A program made the position numbers and the translations under genes. From the NCBI GenBank assembly GCA_902491795.1, contig CABUIX010000039.1, forward strand, positions 1-22,620: a stretch of DNA of 22,620 nt. The letters run 5' to 3'. This DNA is from an uncultured Bacteroidales bacterium (GTDB lineage Bacteria > Bacteroidota > Bacteroidia > Bacteroidales > UBA932). Within the stretch, counting starts at the first letter, position 1, and every line of letters begins with the position of its first letter. Below are positions 15,633-22,620 of this stretch, piece after piece. The notes under the pieces were generated by a model, which saw nothing but the letters and a program-made list of their open reading frames with translations, did no database searches and was not told the origin of the DNA.

Positions 15633-18446
15633 ATGATAAAAAAATTGATCACTTTAATGACTGCGCTGCTCGGCGCAGTCATTTTGGGATTCGGGCAGCA
15701 GCTGCCCCAACTCCCGAACGACCCTGAAACGAGGGTCGGCAAGCTTGACAACGGATTGACTTACTATATCCGTCACAACGACAAACCGGCTGACCGTGCA
15801 GAGTTCTACCTTGCCACCAATGTCGGTGCCATACAGGAGACCCCCGACCAGGACGGTCTCGCCCACTTCCTCGAGCACATGTGCTTCAACGGAACCAAGA
15901 ATTTCCCCGACAAGGGCATTCTCAACTGGCTCCAGAGCATCGGTGCATCATTCGGCGGCAATGTCAACGCTTCAACCGGAGTTGAGCAGACGATCTACAT
16001 GCTCAACAACATTCCCCTGATCAGGCCAACGGTAGTCGATACATGCCTGCTGATCATGCACGACTACTCGCATTTCGTGACCTGCGACCCCACCGAAATA
16101 GACAAGGAGCGCGGCGTCATCCTCGAGGAGAAGCGCTCACGCAACAATGCTGGATGGAGAATGATGGAGAAATCCAGGCCGTATCTCTACGGTGACTCCA
16201 AGTACGCCAGCTGCAGCATCATAGGAAGCGAGGAGAATCTCAAGACATTCAAACCCGAGAGCCTCACGAACTTCTACCACACCTGGTACCGTCCTGACAT
16301 GCAAGCCCTGATTGTGGTCGGAGACGTTGATGTTGATCAGGTGGAGGCAAAGATCAAATCAATCTTTGCAGACATTCCGGCAGCCGAGAACCCCAAGGCC
16401 AAGGATGTGATCAAGATCCCCGACAACAAGGAGCCCATCATAGGCATCCTCACCGATCCGGAGAACACCAGCATCATCTACGAGGTCTACTGGAAGACCG
16501 AGCCCACACCTGAAGAGCTCAACAGCACTTCTCTCGGCCTGATGGAAGACATTCTCGAGAACATCATAGGCATCATCATGAACGAGCGTCTTGCAGATAT
16601 CAGCGCAGCTCCTGATGCACCTTTCCTGTCTGCCGGCCTCGGCATCGGCAGTCTCACCGAGACTTGCGATGTTGTGTTCGGCCAGGCAGTATGCAAGGAG
16701 GACAACTCACTCGGAGGATTCGAGGCTCTCTTGACCGAAATCGAGAAGATGAAGCGCTTCGGCTTCACTGACAATGAGGTGGAGCGCGCAAAGACTGAAC
16801 TCCTCTCACAGTATGAGAGCGCCATGAAGAAGGCCGACACCCGCAAAAACGACGAGTTCGTATACCCTCTGATATACAACTTCTTCGACAATGAGCCCTA
16901 TATGGACCCTGCTGTCGAGTACGAGTATGCCGAGGCTATGATGCAGCAGCTTCCCGCACAGCTGATCAATCAGGCTCTCGCCCAGCTCATCACTCCTGAA
17001 AACATGGTTGTGATATATACAGCTCCTGAGCGTGAGGGCCTGCAACATCCTACCGAAGCAGAAATTGAAGAGGTGATAACCAAGGTTGAGAATGCTGACA
17101 TTGAACGTCCCGCAGGCGAAGATGTTCCTGAAGCATTCCTTGATCCGTCCACTCTCAAGGGCAGCACTGCCGTTTCCACTTCAGAAGGTCTGTACGGCTC
17201 AACCGTCGTTGAACTGTCCAACGGAGTGAAGGTTGTCATGCTTCCTACAGAGTATGAAAAGGACAGGATTTCCTTCACTCTGTTCAAGAAAGGAGGTCTC
17301 AGCCTCATTTCCGATGAAGATCTCTATTCGTTCGAATCAAACATCTGGGCTCTGTACCAGCAGAACACAGGAATTTCGGACTTCTCGGCAACTACAGTGA
17401 TGAAGATGCTTTCAGGAAAGCAGCTCAGCGTGAGCCCGTACATTGATTCATACAGGCACGGCGTCAGCGGAACATCCACCGCAAAGGATCTTGAGACTGC
17501 ACTCCAGATTGCATATCTCTATTTTGCTGATCCACGCTTCGACCAGAACGAGTACGATCAGGGTATCAACCAGCTCAAGGCTGTTCTCCCCAACATCGAG
17601 TCCACTCCGGACTGGAGACTGAACGAGGAACTCTACAAGACCGCATACGACAGTCCCCGCAGGTTCATGATTGACGACGAGGTTCTGGCCAAGGCAAATC
17701 TCGCGACTATCGAGAAGAACTACAGGAATCTGTTCAAGGATGCTGCAGGTGCCACAATGATCATGGTCGGCGACTTTGATGTCGACACTGCCCTGCCGCT
17801 TGTTGAAAAGTACATCGGTTCGATTGCCGCCGGCGACATGCCGTTCGACTGGACATACCGCAACGACGGTCTGGTCAGCGGACGCAAGATCGATGACTTC
17901 GAGACTCAGATGGAGACCCCGATGGTGACTGTGCTTCAGGTATACACGATGGATGCTCCTTATGACATCGAACATGTTGTCAGCATGTCAGCACTTTCCC
18001 ATATCCTCGACATGATCTACACAGAGACTCTGCGCGAGGAGGAAGGCGGCACTTACGGGGCAAGCGCAATATACGGCATGTCCAACAAGCCTCATGAGAC
18101 ACGTAATCTTCAGGTTGTGTTCCAGACCAATCCTGAATCTGCCGACAAGCTTCGCGAGCTTGCCGTGAAGGGCTTGAAAGATCTAGCCGAGAATGGCCCT
18201 ACCGCGGATCATTTCGACAAGACCGTCAAGAATCTCGAGAAGGAGATTCCTGAGAACAAGGCTCACAACAGCTACTGGACCAGTGCTCTGCTCAGCCATG
18301 AGCTATACGGAACCGAGGACTACATCGCAAGCTATGAGGCTGCCGTGAAGGCCTTGACTCCTGAGAAGGTTCAGCAGGCCGCTGCGGATCTTTTGAACTC
18401 CGGCAACTACATCGAGCTCGTTATGAGGCCGGAAAGCGCTGAATAG
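15633..18446 (+). CDS. M16 family zinc metallopeptidase, PqqL-like, secreted
   Basis: The 937-residue protein has a signal peptide (MIKKLITLMTALLGAVILGFGQ) without a lipobox and is probably periplasmic. The N-terminal half is an active M16 domain with the inverted zinc motif H78-F-L-E81-H82, followed 76 residues later by the third ligand E159 in KERGVILEE. The C-terminal half carries the Arg/Tyr pair that contacts substrate in M16 proteins, R801 and Y808 in LREEEGGTYG. The length and two-half layout match single-chain M16 enzymes such as E. coli PqqL. These enzymes cleave peptides enclosed in a chamber between the halves; the substrate here is unknown. It follows nifJ by 22 bases and is probably co-transcribed, although no functional link is known to me. 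A terminator follows. Confidence 0.93.
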   Translation: MIKKLITLMTALLGAVILGFGQQLPQLPNDPETRVGKLDNGLTYYIRHNDKPADRAEFYLATNVGAIQETPDQDGLAHFLEHMCFNGTKNFPDKGILNWLQSIGASFGGNVNASTGVEQTIYMLNNIPLIRPTVVDTCLLIMHDYSHFVTCDPTEIDKERGVILEEKRSRNNAGWRMMEKSRPYLYGDSKYASCSIIGSEENLKTFKPESLTNFYHTWYRPDMQALIVVGDVDVDQVEAKIKSIFADIPAAENPKAKDVIKIPDNKEPIIGILTDPENTSIIYEVYWKTEPTPEELNSTSLGLMEDILENIIGIIMNERLADISAAPDAPFLSAGLGIGSLTETCDVVFGQAVCKEDNSLGGFEALLTEIEKMKRFGFTDNEVERAKTELLSQYESAMKKADTRKNDEFVYPLIYNFFDNEPYMDPAVEYEYAEAMMQQLPAQLINQALAQLITPENMVVIYTAPEREGLQHPTEAEIEEVITKVENADIERPAGEDVPEAFLDPSTLKGSTAVSTSEGLYGSTVVELSNGVKVVMLPTEYEKDRISFTLFKKGGLSLISDEDLYSFESNIWALYQQNTGISDFSATTVMKMLSGKQLSVSPYIDSYRHGVSGTSTAKDLETALQIAYLYFADPRFDQNEYDQGINQLKAVLPNIESTPDWRLNEELYKTAYDSPRRFMIDDEVLAKANLATIEKNYRNLFKDAAGATMIMVGDFDVDTALPLVEKYIGSIAAGDMPFDWTYRNDGLVSGRKIDDFETQMETPMVTVLQVYTMDAPYDIEHVVSMSALSHILDMIYTETLREEEGGTYGASAIYGMSNKPHETRNLQVVFQTNPESADKLRELAVKGLKDLAENGPTADHFDKTVKNLEKEIPENKAHNSYWTSALLSHELYGTEDYIASYEAAVKALTPEKVQQAAADLLNSGNYIELVMRPESAE

Positions 18447-18470
18447 TTTTCCGCTTCGCATATTTTGAGG

Positions 18471-18505
18471 GTGACCGCAGAGCTTGATTCTGCGGTCACT
18501 TTTTT
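18471..18505 (+). terminator. Rho-independent terminator after the M16 peptidase gene
   Basis: A perfect 11-base-pair stem (18471-18481 with 18489-18499), a 7-base loop and six T (18500-18505) lie 24 bases after the M16 stop. This is a standard terminator for the nifJ-M16 unit. Confidence 0.92.
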
Positions 18506-18516
18506 GTCTTCACGGA

Positions 18517-18567
18517 GAGGCTGTGCTCCTCGTCAGGCGAGAAAAGCCTGTCTCGGAGCACAGCCTC
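18517..18567. repeat. Long two-tier inverted repeat of unknown role
   Basis: A perfect 13-base-pair outer stem (18517-18529 with 18555-18567) encloses a second stem of 5 base pairs (18534-18538 with 18546-18550) and a 7-base loop, with a symmetric internal loop between them. It has no T-run on either side, so it does not look like a terminator. It sits between the two terminators of convergent transcription units. It may be a structured RNA end, an interspersed palindromic element or a protein-binding site. Confidence 0.6.
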
Positions 18568-18593
18568 CAAGCCGATCATAAAACGAGAGTATG

Positions 18594-18626
18594 TTCGGAG
18601 GTAATCCATTCTGGCTTGCCTCCGAA
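18594..18626. repeat. Inverted repeat in the convergent intergenic region
   Basis: An 8-base-pair perfect stem, TTCGGAGG with CCTCCGAA, encloses a 17-base loop. It lies between the two-tier palindrome and the minus-strand terminator. There is no adjacent T-run, and its role is unknown. Confidence 0.4.
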
Positions 18627-18634
18627 GGCAAATT

Positions 18635-18666
18635 AAAAAGGAGGATGACCGTTGATGTCATCCTCC
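18635..18666 (-). terminator. Rho-independent terminator of the Omp28-lipoprotein operon
   Basis: Read on the minus strand, a perfect 10-base-pair stem (18657-18666 with 18640-18649) with a 7-base loop is followed directly by five T (18635-18639). It lies 54 bases after the stop of the Omp28-like gene and is the likely end of that transcript. Confidence 0.88.
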
Positions 18667-18673
18667 CGGGTTT

Positions 18674-18691
18674 GCCCGGACCAGTCCGGGC
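18674..18691. repeat. Small GC-rich hairpin before the minus-strand terminator
   Basis: A 7-base-pair stem, GCCCGGA with TCCGGGC, encloses the tetraloop CCAG. In the minus-strand transcript it would form just before the terminator, in the 3' end of the Omp28-like mRNA. It could stabilise that end or help termination. Confidence 0.5.
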
Positions 18692-18720
18692 ATCGAAGTT
18701 TCACAGTTCAAATCAATCGT

Positions 18721-19830
18721 CTACTCCGCGTACGCGTATGCGATGCTCTCACCGAGCGGAACGTCAACTGCATTGTTGACCGTATACTCCATCCCGTCAT
18801 CAGGCGTTGTCACGAAAACGGTGACATGGCAGTTCTCCTTCACCCACTTGTCATCAAGATCTATGGTGAATGCATACCTGATCTCCTGCCCTGCGTCAAG
18901 TGTACCGACAGAAAAGCCGCTATAGTCTATGTTCGAGACTCTGCTGTCGGCATAGCGGATGCAGTTGTCGTGGTTATTGTAGTCTCCGGTCCAGTATCCC
19001 TGATTGTAATTCTTCTGCGGGCCGTAGACACCGTCCTCGAGCAGCCAGGCCCCGACACGGAACTCAGAAGCCTGTGCCGCCTTCAATGAGACAAAGACAA
19101 CGGCTGTATTGCCTTCGCAGCTTGTGGCGACCGCTATTCCGGCCTTTGCAGCCGACCTTCCGTACGCTTCGTCTATAATGTTCCTGAGCCCGCTCTCAAC
19201 ATTATAATTGCTGTAGGCAAGGCACATGTCGGCAACAACGGTCGGATATCCGGTCACTCCCATTGCCTGATCAAGCCTCTGGGACAAGTAGGCAGGATCG
19301 CCTGGATTGTAGGTATGTGCAGCCGTATGCACCACTCTCGAAGAATATTCCCCGTCGGCCAGCACATTGCGGAGCAGAGTTATCATCCCTGGGCAGTATC
19401 CGCAGCCCGTTCCGGTGAACTGCGTGAGCAGCACCTTCCTTTGGAAAGAAGTGCTTTCAGGTGCTGGGTCCTCCGGAATCTGAGGAAGATCAAAGTCCAC
19501 GACCGTGACAGCAACCCTATCACTCCGAGCCGAAGCATACTCGGCATAGAAATAATAGGTTCCGGGAACAGTGGAAGTGAAAGCCAGGTCAGGAAGATCG
19601 AGCGGAGCATTCGTCACCCCGTCGTACAGACTGACCCCGTCAGTGACAGGCTCTCCGTCGGCAAGGGCCACAAAATGAACCGCATCCCTGCCGTCGGATT
19701 CTATTGCCAAGGTCGACGGACGCAGCACGAGACTTTCAACCTTTCCGGGAGGAGAATAGCCACCCTGACTGCAAGAGCACAGAACCGCAATTTCCGCAGC
19801 CAAAGCGACAAACAAACTTGAAGAACTCAT
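18721..19830 (-). CDS. Omp28-family outer membrane lipoprotein with thioredoxin-like CxxC motif
   Basis: The 369-residue protein starts with a lipoprotein signal peptide whose lipobox is L-C-S-C (lipid-anchored Cys at residue 20). Residues about 30-112 look like an immunoglobulin-type domain (VESLVLRPSTLAIESDG, then GTYYFYAEY). The rest has features of the Omp28 family: LLTQFTGTGCGYCPGM with C143 and C146 in a CxxC, and VTGYPTVV with the cis-proline (P196) expected of a thioredoxin fold. Omp28-type proteins are surface or outer membrane antigens of Bacteroidales with no settled function; redox activity is inferred only from the motif. The ATG at 19828-19830 is used. A TTG at 19840-19842 would add MNIR and give the signal peptide a positive charge, so it remains possible. 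The gene is second in a minus-strand pair, 68 bases after the large lipoprotein gene. Confidence 0.82.
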   Translation of the reverse strand: MSSSSLFVALAAEIAVLCSCSQGGYSPPGKVESLVLRPSTLAIESDGRDAVHFVALADGEPVTDGVSLYDGVTNAPLDLPDLAFTSTVPGTYYFYAEYASARSDRVAVTVVDFDLPQIPEDPAPESTSFQRKVLLTQFTGTGCGYCPGMITLLRNVLADGEYSSRVVHTAAHTYNPGDPAYLSQRLDQAMGVTGYPTVVADMCLAYSNYNVESGLRNIIDEAYGRSAAKAGIAVATSCEGNTAVVFVSLKAAQASEFRVGAWLLEDGVYGPQKNYNQGYWTGDYNNHDNCIRYADSRVSNIDYSGFSVGTLDAGQEIRYAFTIDLDDKWVKENCHVTVFVTTPDDGMEYTVNNAVDVPLGESIAYAYAE

Positions 19831-19852
19831 TCGGATATTCAAATAAGAGAAA

Positions 19853-19876
19853 GCAACCCGGAATCATCCGGATTGC
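19853..19876 (-). promoter_or_regulatory. Possible attenuator hairpin between the two lipoprotein genes
   Basis: An imperfect stem (GCAA/TTGC plus CCGGA/TCCGG with one mismatch, loop of four) lies in the 68-base gap. On the minus strand it is followed by the T-rich tract TTTCTCTTATTT. It could partly end transcription and lower expression of the downstream Omp28-like gene. The stem is short and the T-tract is broken, so this is tentative. Confidence 0.3.
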
Positions 19877-19898
19877 CTTCACAATACAAATCAGCGTA

Positions 19899-22448
19899 TC
19901 ACTTTGAAAGAGACTGACGATACTCGTCGAGGCTCTTCTCGAAAGATTCCAGAGTTGCCGCCTTCAGGTTCGTAAGCCGGTTGTACTTGACGACCTGTGA
20001 CTCTGCTGGGAAACAGGTTCTTGACTTCGGCCTTGCTGCAGGCACCAGTCCGGGAACATTGACCTCAACCCCCTTGGTCGGTTCAGATACGGAGCTGATT
20101 GAAGTTGTCGCGTCGCCGGACCAGCCCTTAGTGAGAGTCAGGGCAGAATCAATCCTGTTGCCGTATATGCTCTGGTAGTAGCCGTAGTCAACCATGGCGT
20201 TCGGATAGAAGTAGGCACCCTCCAAAGCCGAATCGGTCATCGGATTCACGGTTATCGTCGCATTGTCTGAAGATACCTCAACAGGGAATGTACCGGAAGT
20301 CAGCACTGTATTTGACTCTATCTCGTCTGCGACAAGGTAATAATTTCCACCGGTCCATGCCTGCATGGGATGCATGTAAGTCAAATCCGTGGGCACTGTC
20401 ACAGAACCGTCTTCTGACACTTCGAGATACCACTTGGGTCCGAAGTCATAGAATAGGGACGCAACATCATAGCCGCTGTAGCTGGGCTCACAGAACAGGT
20501 CATAAGGGGTAGCAGCCCTGAATGCATAAGGAGATGTCTCATATCCGAAGCCTACACAGAGAAGCCTGTTCAGTCCGCGAACCTTCGCGTTGTATGCTTC
20601 AGCTTCCAGCTTGAACTCCTCGTAAAGGGCATCAACCTCTGCCTTGTCCATTTCTGAATAGAGGGCATATACATCCTCGGGAAGAGTCTCGGGATAATCG
20701 TCAAGCCCGTTGAATACGGTAACCTTGATTGACTGGGGACCAAGACTGGCATATCCTCCCTGATAATAATCATAGGCGGAAACATTCGCGGTCATTGTCC
20801 ACTCTCCGGGGAGATCAGTGAACAGTGAAGACTCGACTCTTTCAGCGGCAGGCTGGTCAGGAGCCGTCTGCTCGGCAACGGCCGGGCTGTTCTCATCAAG
20901 CTCGTTTGGAGTCTTCTCCTCGTTGTATGCAAGGATTGCAAGCCTTGTGGTCATTCCGTCGATGGAAGTGAAGGTGAGGTCAAGACCGTCTGCGCTGTTG
21001 ATGCGCTCAATCTCTTCAGCCGAAAGCGGGTTGCCTGACGCCGCGATGTCGGCATAGGACATATACTCGAGAGAACTCTCCCACTCCCTGATGTAGTTGG
21101 CAGCATAATTTGCAGAAACCACAGGCACATTTCCGGTATTCTTCACGTTGAAGGTAACGGAGAACGGATCATCGCTGACCTCGCCGCCTACAGGGGTCAC
21201 GGTAACCACGGGAGCCTCCATGCTCTTGGGAGTAGTGTCGAACTCAATGTGCTGGAAAGACTGTGCAGTTCCTTCGGCATTGCCCATGGCGGTAACGAGC
21301 ATATGGAAATGAGAATCTGCGGGCACTTCGTAGAACATGTCCTCAAGATTCAGCTCATAATTGCCCTCAAGGGCGATGGCGCCATTCATGAAGGCTGCAT
21401 ATGAAGTTGAGAACCACTGCAGATAATCCTCGTTGTTGTCGAGATATCCGAGCATCATCTCGTAGGTGCTGTTGTCCATGATGAACACACAGTACTGGTA
21501 TACATCCGGATCCGGAGTGAACTTAATGGTTCCGGTAACGGCCTTGATGTCAAGGTCTACCTTGACGGTTGCATCGAGGACGTCAGGCTCACGCAGCCTG
21601 AAAATCTCCTTGTCATACACACCTGACCAATAGTCGGCATCACTGACGTTGTACGGATCTTCCATGGCTGCAGCAGAGAAGCCTTCCTCATCGAAAAGCG
21701 GGACAAGATATCCTTCGTTGCCGTAAACATCACCCCAGGAGTATTCTCCAACCATGAATACCATAGGCTCACCGGGAGCAAACGGATTGTGGAGATAGGT
21801 GTCATTCTCCGTGTTGTCGAAAGTCAATGTCTGCGACTCCGTGACGCAGTGGTCGGGACCACCGTTGCTCTGCATCATCGAAGCGTCGGAATTGACTCCT
21901 CCCCAGAATATGTTGATCCTGTTGCTGTTGTACGTGAAGATGTCAACAGGCACATACCTGAGGGCATTGCCGCTCTCGACCACACTCTCAGGTACCTGGA
22001 TGTGCACGCTGAAGGCAGTGTAGTCAGTGTTCAGGATAGTGATAGGCTCGGTATAGTCCGTTGTGGTGAACTGAACCGAAAGGACTTCCCCGTAGTACTC
22101 GCTGTCAACGGTCTTGGCGGCAAGGTAAAGAATGTAGTCCGTCTTGCCCTCAAGTCCGGAAACCGTAAATTCATTTTCACCGTCGGCACATGTCGCAGGC
22201 GTTCCGTTCAGGAAAAGCGCTTCCTCGGTGGGAGCAGTCTCGGGATCCTCGGAATAAACCGCCCAGGCATAGTCAGAAACGCCGGATGTCTCGAGGCTGA
22301 ACACGGCCGATGTGGTCTCGGCGGACTTCAGCGCCAGCTCTACAGAAGGCTCTTCCTCCACGACAATGGGGTCCTTCTTGCACCCGGCAAGCAACACACT
22401 GCCCGCTATGGCAAGGCAGGCAAACAAAACAAAATGCTGTTTACACAT
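19899..22448 (-). CDS. Large surface-type lipoprotein of unknown function with fibronectin-III-like N-terminus
   Basis: The 849-residue protein starts with a lipoprotein signal peptide ending in L-L-A-G-C23. The mature N-terminus, CKKDPIVVEEEP, is charged and acidic, resembling the export signal of surface lipoproteins in Bacteroidetes. Residues about 34-130 resemble a fibronectin type III domain (SAETTSAVFSLE, VSGLEGKTDYILYLAAKT, VQFTTTDY). The middle and C-terminal parts are rich in Tyr, Asp and Glu and look mostly beta-stranded, with GEWTMTANVSAYDYYQGGY near residue 550 perhaps opening another domain. A short charged helix ends the protein. I do not recognise the function, and no catalytic motif is evident. 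It is the first gene of a two-gene operon with the Omp28-like lipoprotein, which suggests a joint role at the cell surface. The start is the ATG before the signal peptide. Confidence 0.85.
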   Translation of the reverse strand: MCKQHFVLFACLAIAGSVLLAGCKKDPIVVEEEPSVELALKSAETTSAVFSLETSGVSDYAWAVYSEDPETAPTEEALFLNGTPATCADGENEFTVSGLEGKTDYILYLAAKTVDSEYYGEVLSVQFTTTDYTEPITILNTDYTAFSVHIQVPESVVESGNALRYVPVDIFTYNSNRINIFWGGVNSDASMMQSNGGPDHCVTESQTLTFDNTENDTYLHNPFAPGEPMVFMVGEYSWGDVYGNEGYLVPLFDEEGFSAAAMEDPYNVSDADYWSGVYDKEIFRLREPDVLDATVKVDLDIKAVTGTIKFTPDPDVYQYCVFIMDNSTYEMMLGYLDNNEDYLQWFSTSYAAFMNGAIALEGNYELNLEDMFYEVPADSHFHMLVTAMGNAEGTAQSFQHIEFDTTPKSMEAPVVTVTPVGGEVSDDPFSVTFNVKNTGNVPVVSANYAANYIREWESSLEYMSYADIAASGNPLSAEEIERINSADGLDLTFTSIDGMTTRLAILAYNEEKTPNELDENSPAVAEQTAPDQPAAERVESSLFTDLPGEWTMTANVSAYDYYQGGYASLGPQSIKVTVFNGLDDYPETLPEDVYALYSEMDKAEVDALYEEFKLEAEAYNAKVRGLNRLLCVGFGYETSPYAFRAATPYDLFCEPSYSGYDVASLFYDFGPKWYLEVSEDGSVTVPTDLTYMHPMQAWTGGNYYLVADEIESNTVLTSGTFPVEVSSDNATITVNPMTDSALEGAYFYPNAMVDYGYYQSIYGNRIDSALTLTKGWSGDATTSISSVSEPTKGVEVNVPGLVPAARPKSRTCFPAESQVVKYNRLTNLKAATLESFEKSLDEYRQSLSK

Positions 22449-22528
22449 AGGATATAGAAATTATAAAGGTTATTCAATTGCCCAAAAAGAAACAGATTCC
22501 AACAAAACTACTTTTAGCATATTGACTG

Positions 22529-22560
22529 CAAAAATACAAATTTGATATCAATAATGCAAA
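22529..22560 (-). promoter_or_regulatory. Promoter of the lipoprotein operon
   Basis: On the minus strand, TTTG (22557-22560) and TATTTTTG (22529-22536) are separated by 20 bases, an exact match to the Bacteroidetes vegetative promoter (TTTG, 19-21 bases, TAnnTTTG). Transcription would start near 22522, giving a leader of about 75 bases. The surrounding sequence is AT-rich. The remaining bases to the window edge (22561-22620) hold no gene that can be recognised. Confidence 0.75.
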
Positions 22561-22620
22561 AAATCGTTTCGCCTTCTCATGTAATATGCAATATCCCTCT
22601 CCCTGTTTTTTCGCAAAGTT

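Noticed and set aside
18471..18691. CRISPR-like array suggested by several repeats
   Set aside because: The hairpins differ in sequence and spacing; there are no identical direct repeats and no cas genes nearby.
18591..18779. Small open frame of 62 codons in the convergent intergenic region
   Set aside because: It spans a hairpin and a terminator, runs into the antisense of the Omp28-like gene and has no domain or promoter.
21789..22457. Open frame of 222 codons opposite the large lipoprotein gene
   Set aside because: Antisense to the signal peptide and N-terminal domain of a supported gene, with no recognisable features.

Overview
The window looks like chromosomal DNA of a fairly GC-rich member of the Bacteroidota, most likely a gut or rumen Bacteroidales. 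The reasons are a set of pectin-degrading enzymes of the kind found in polysaccharide utilisation loci, starts without clear Shine-Dalgarno sequences, TAnnTTTG-type -7 promoter elements, an Omp28-type lipoprotein and a lipoprotein with a charged segment after its lipid-anchored cysteine. No genus can be fixed from the sequence alone.

Region 1 (1-11854) is a rhamnogalacturonan-I (RG-I) degradation locus built as two divergent operons around a short control region at 1801-1919. On the minus strand are two GH28 (polygalacturonase-type) enzymes. One is complete (466-1800); the other is a lipoprotein cut by the left window edge (1-482), and the two genes overlap by 17 bases. On the plus strand are three large secreted enzymes in tight succession: a GH2 beta-galactosidase-type enzyme (1920-4748), a three-part protein with a PL11 rhamnogalacturonan lyase and two CE12 rhamnogalacturonan acetylesterases (4770-8258), and a two-part protein with a GH106 alpha-L-rhamnosidase and a GH105 unsaturated galacturonyl hydrolase (8261-11854). 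The activities fit together: CE12 removes acetyl groups, PL11 cuts the backbone leaving an unsaturated uronic acid, GH105 removes that cap, GH106 removes the rhamnose then exposed, GH28 handles galacturonic acid linkages and GH2 trims side chains or leftover sugars. A strong hairpin terminator (11892-11943) ends the operon. No SusC/SusD pair or sensor-regulator is in view; if present, they lie to the left.

Region 2 (12086-18446) holds housekeeping-type genes: pyruvate:ferredoxin oxidoreductase (nifJ/por) followed after 22 bases by a periplasmic M16 zinc peptidase resembling PqqL, closed by a terminator at 18471-18505.

Region 3 (18447-18720) is an intergenic stretch with five successive inverted repeats: two are convincing terminators, one for each strand, and three have no clear role. 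Region 4 (18721-22620) is a minus-strand pair: a large lipoprotein of unknown function (19899-22448) with a well-matched Bacteroidetes promoter, then an Omp28-like lipoprotein with a thioredoxin-type CxxC motif (18721-19830).

The most unusual points are the two multi-enzyme fusions that pack consecutive RG-I steps into two polypeptides, an apparent missing internal segment in the GH106 module, altered active-site signatures in the complete GH28, and the stacked hairpins between the convergent operons.
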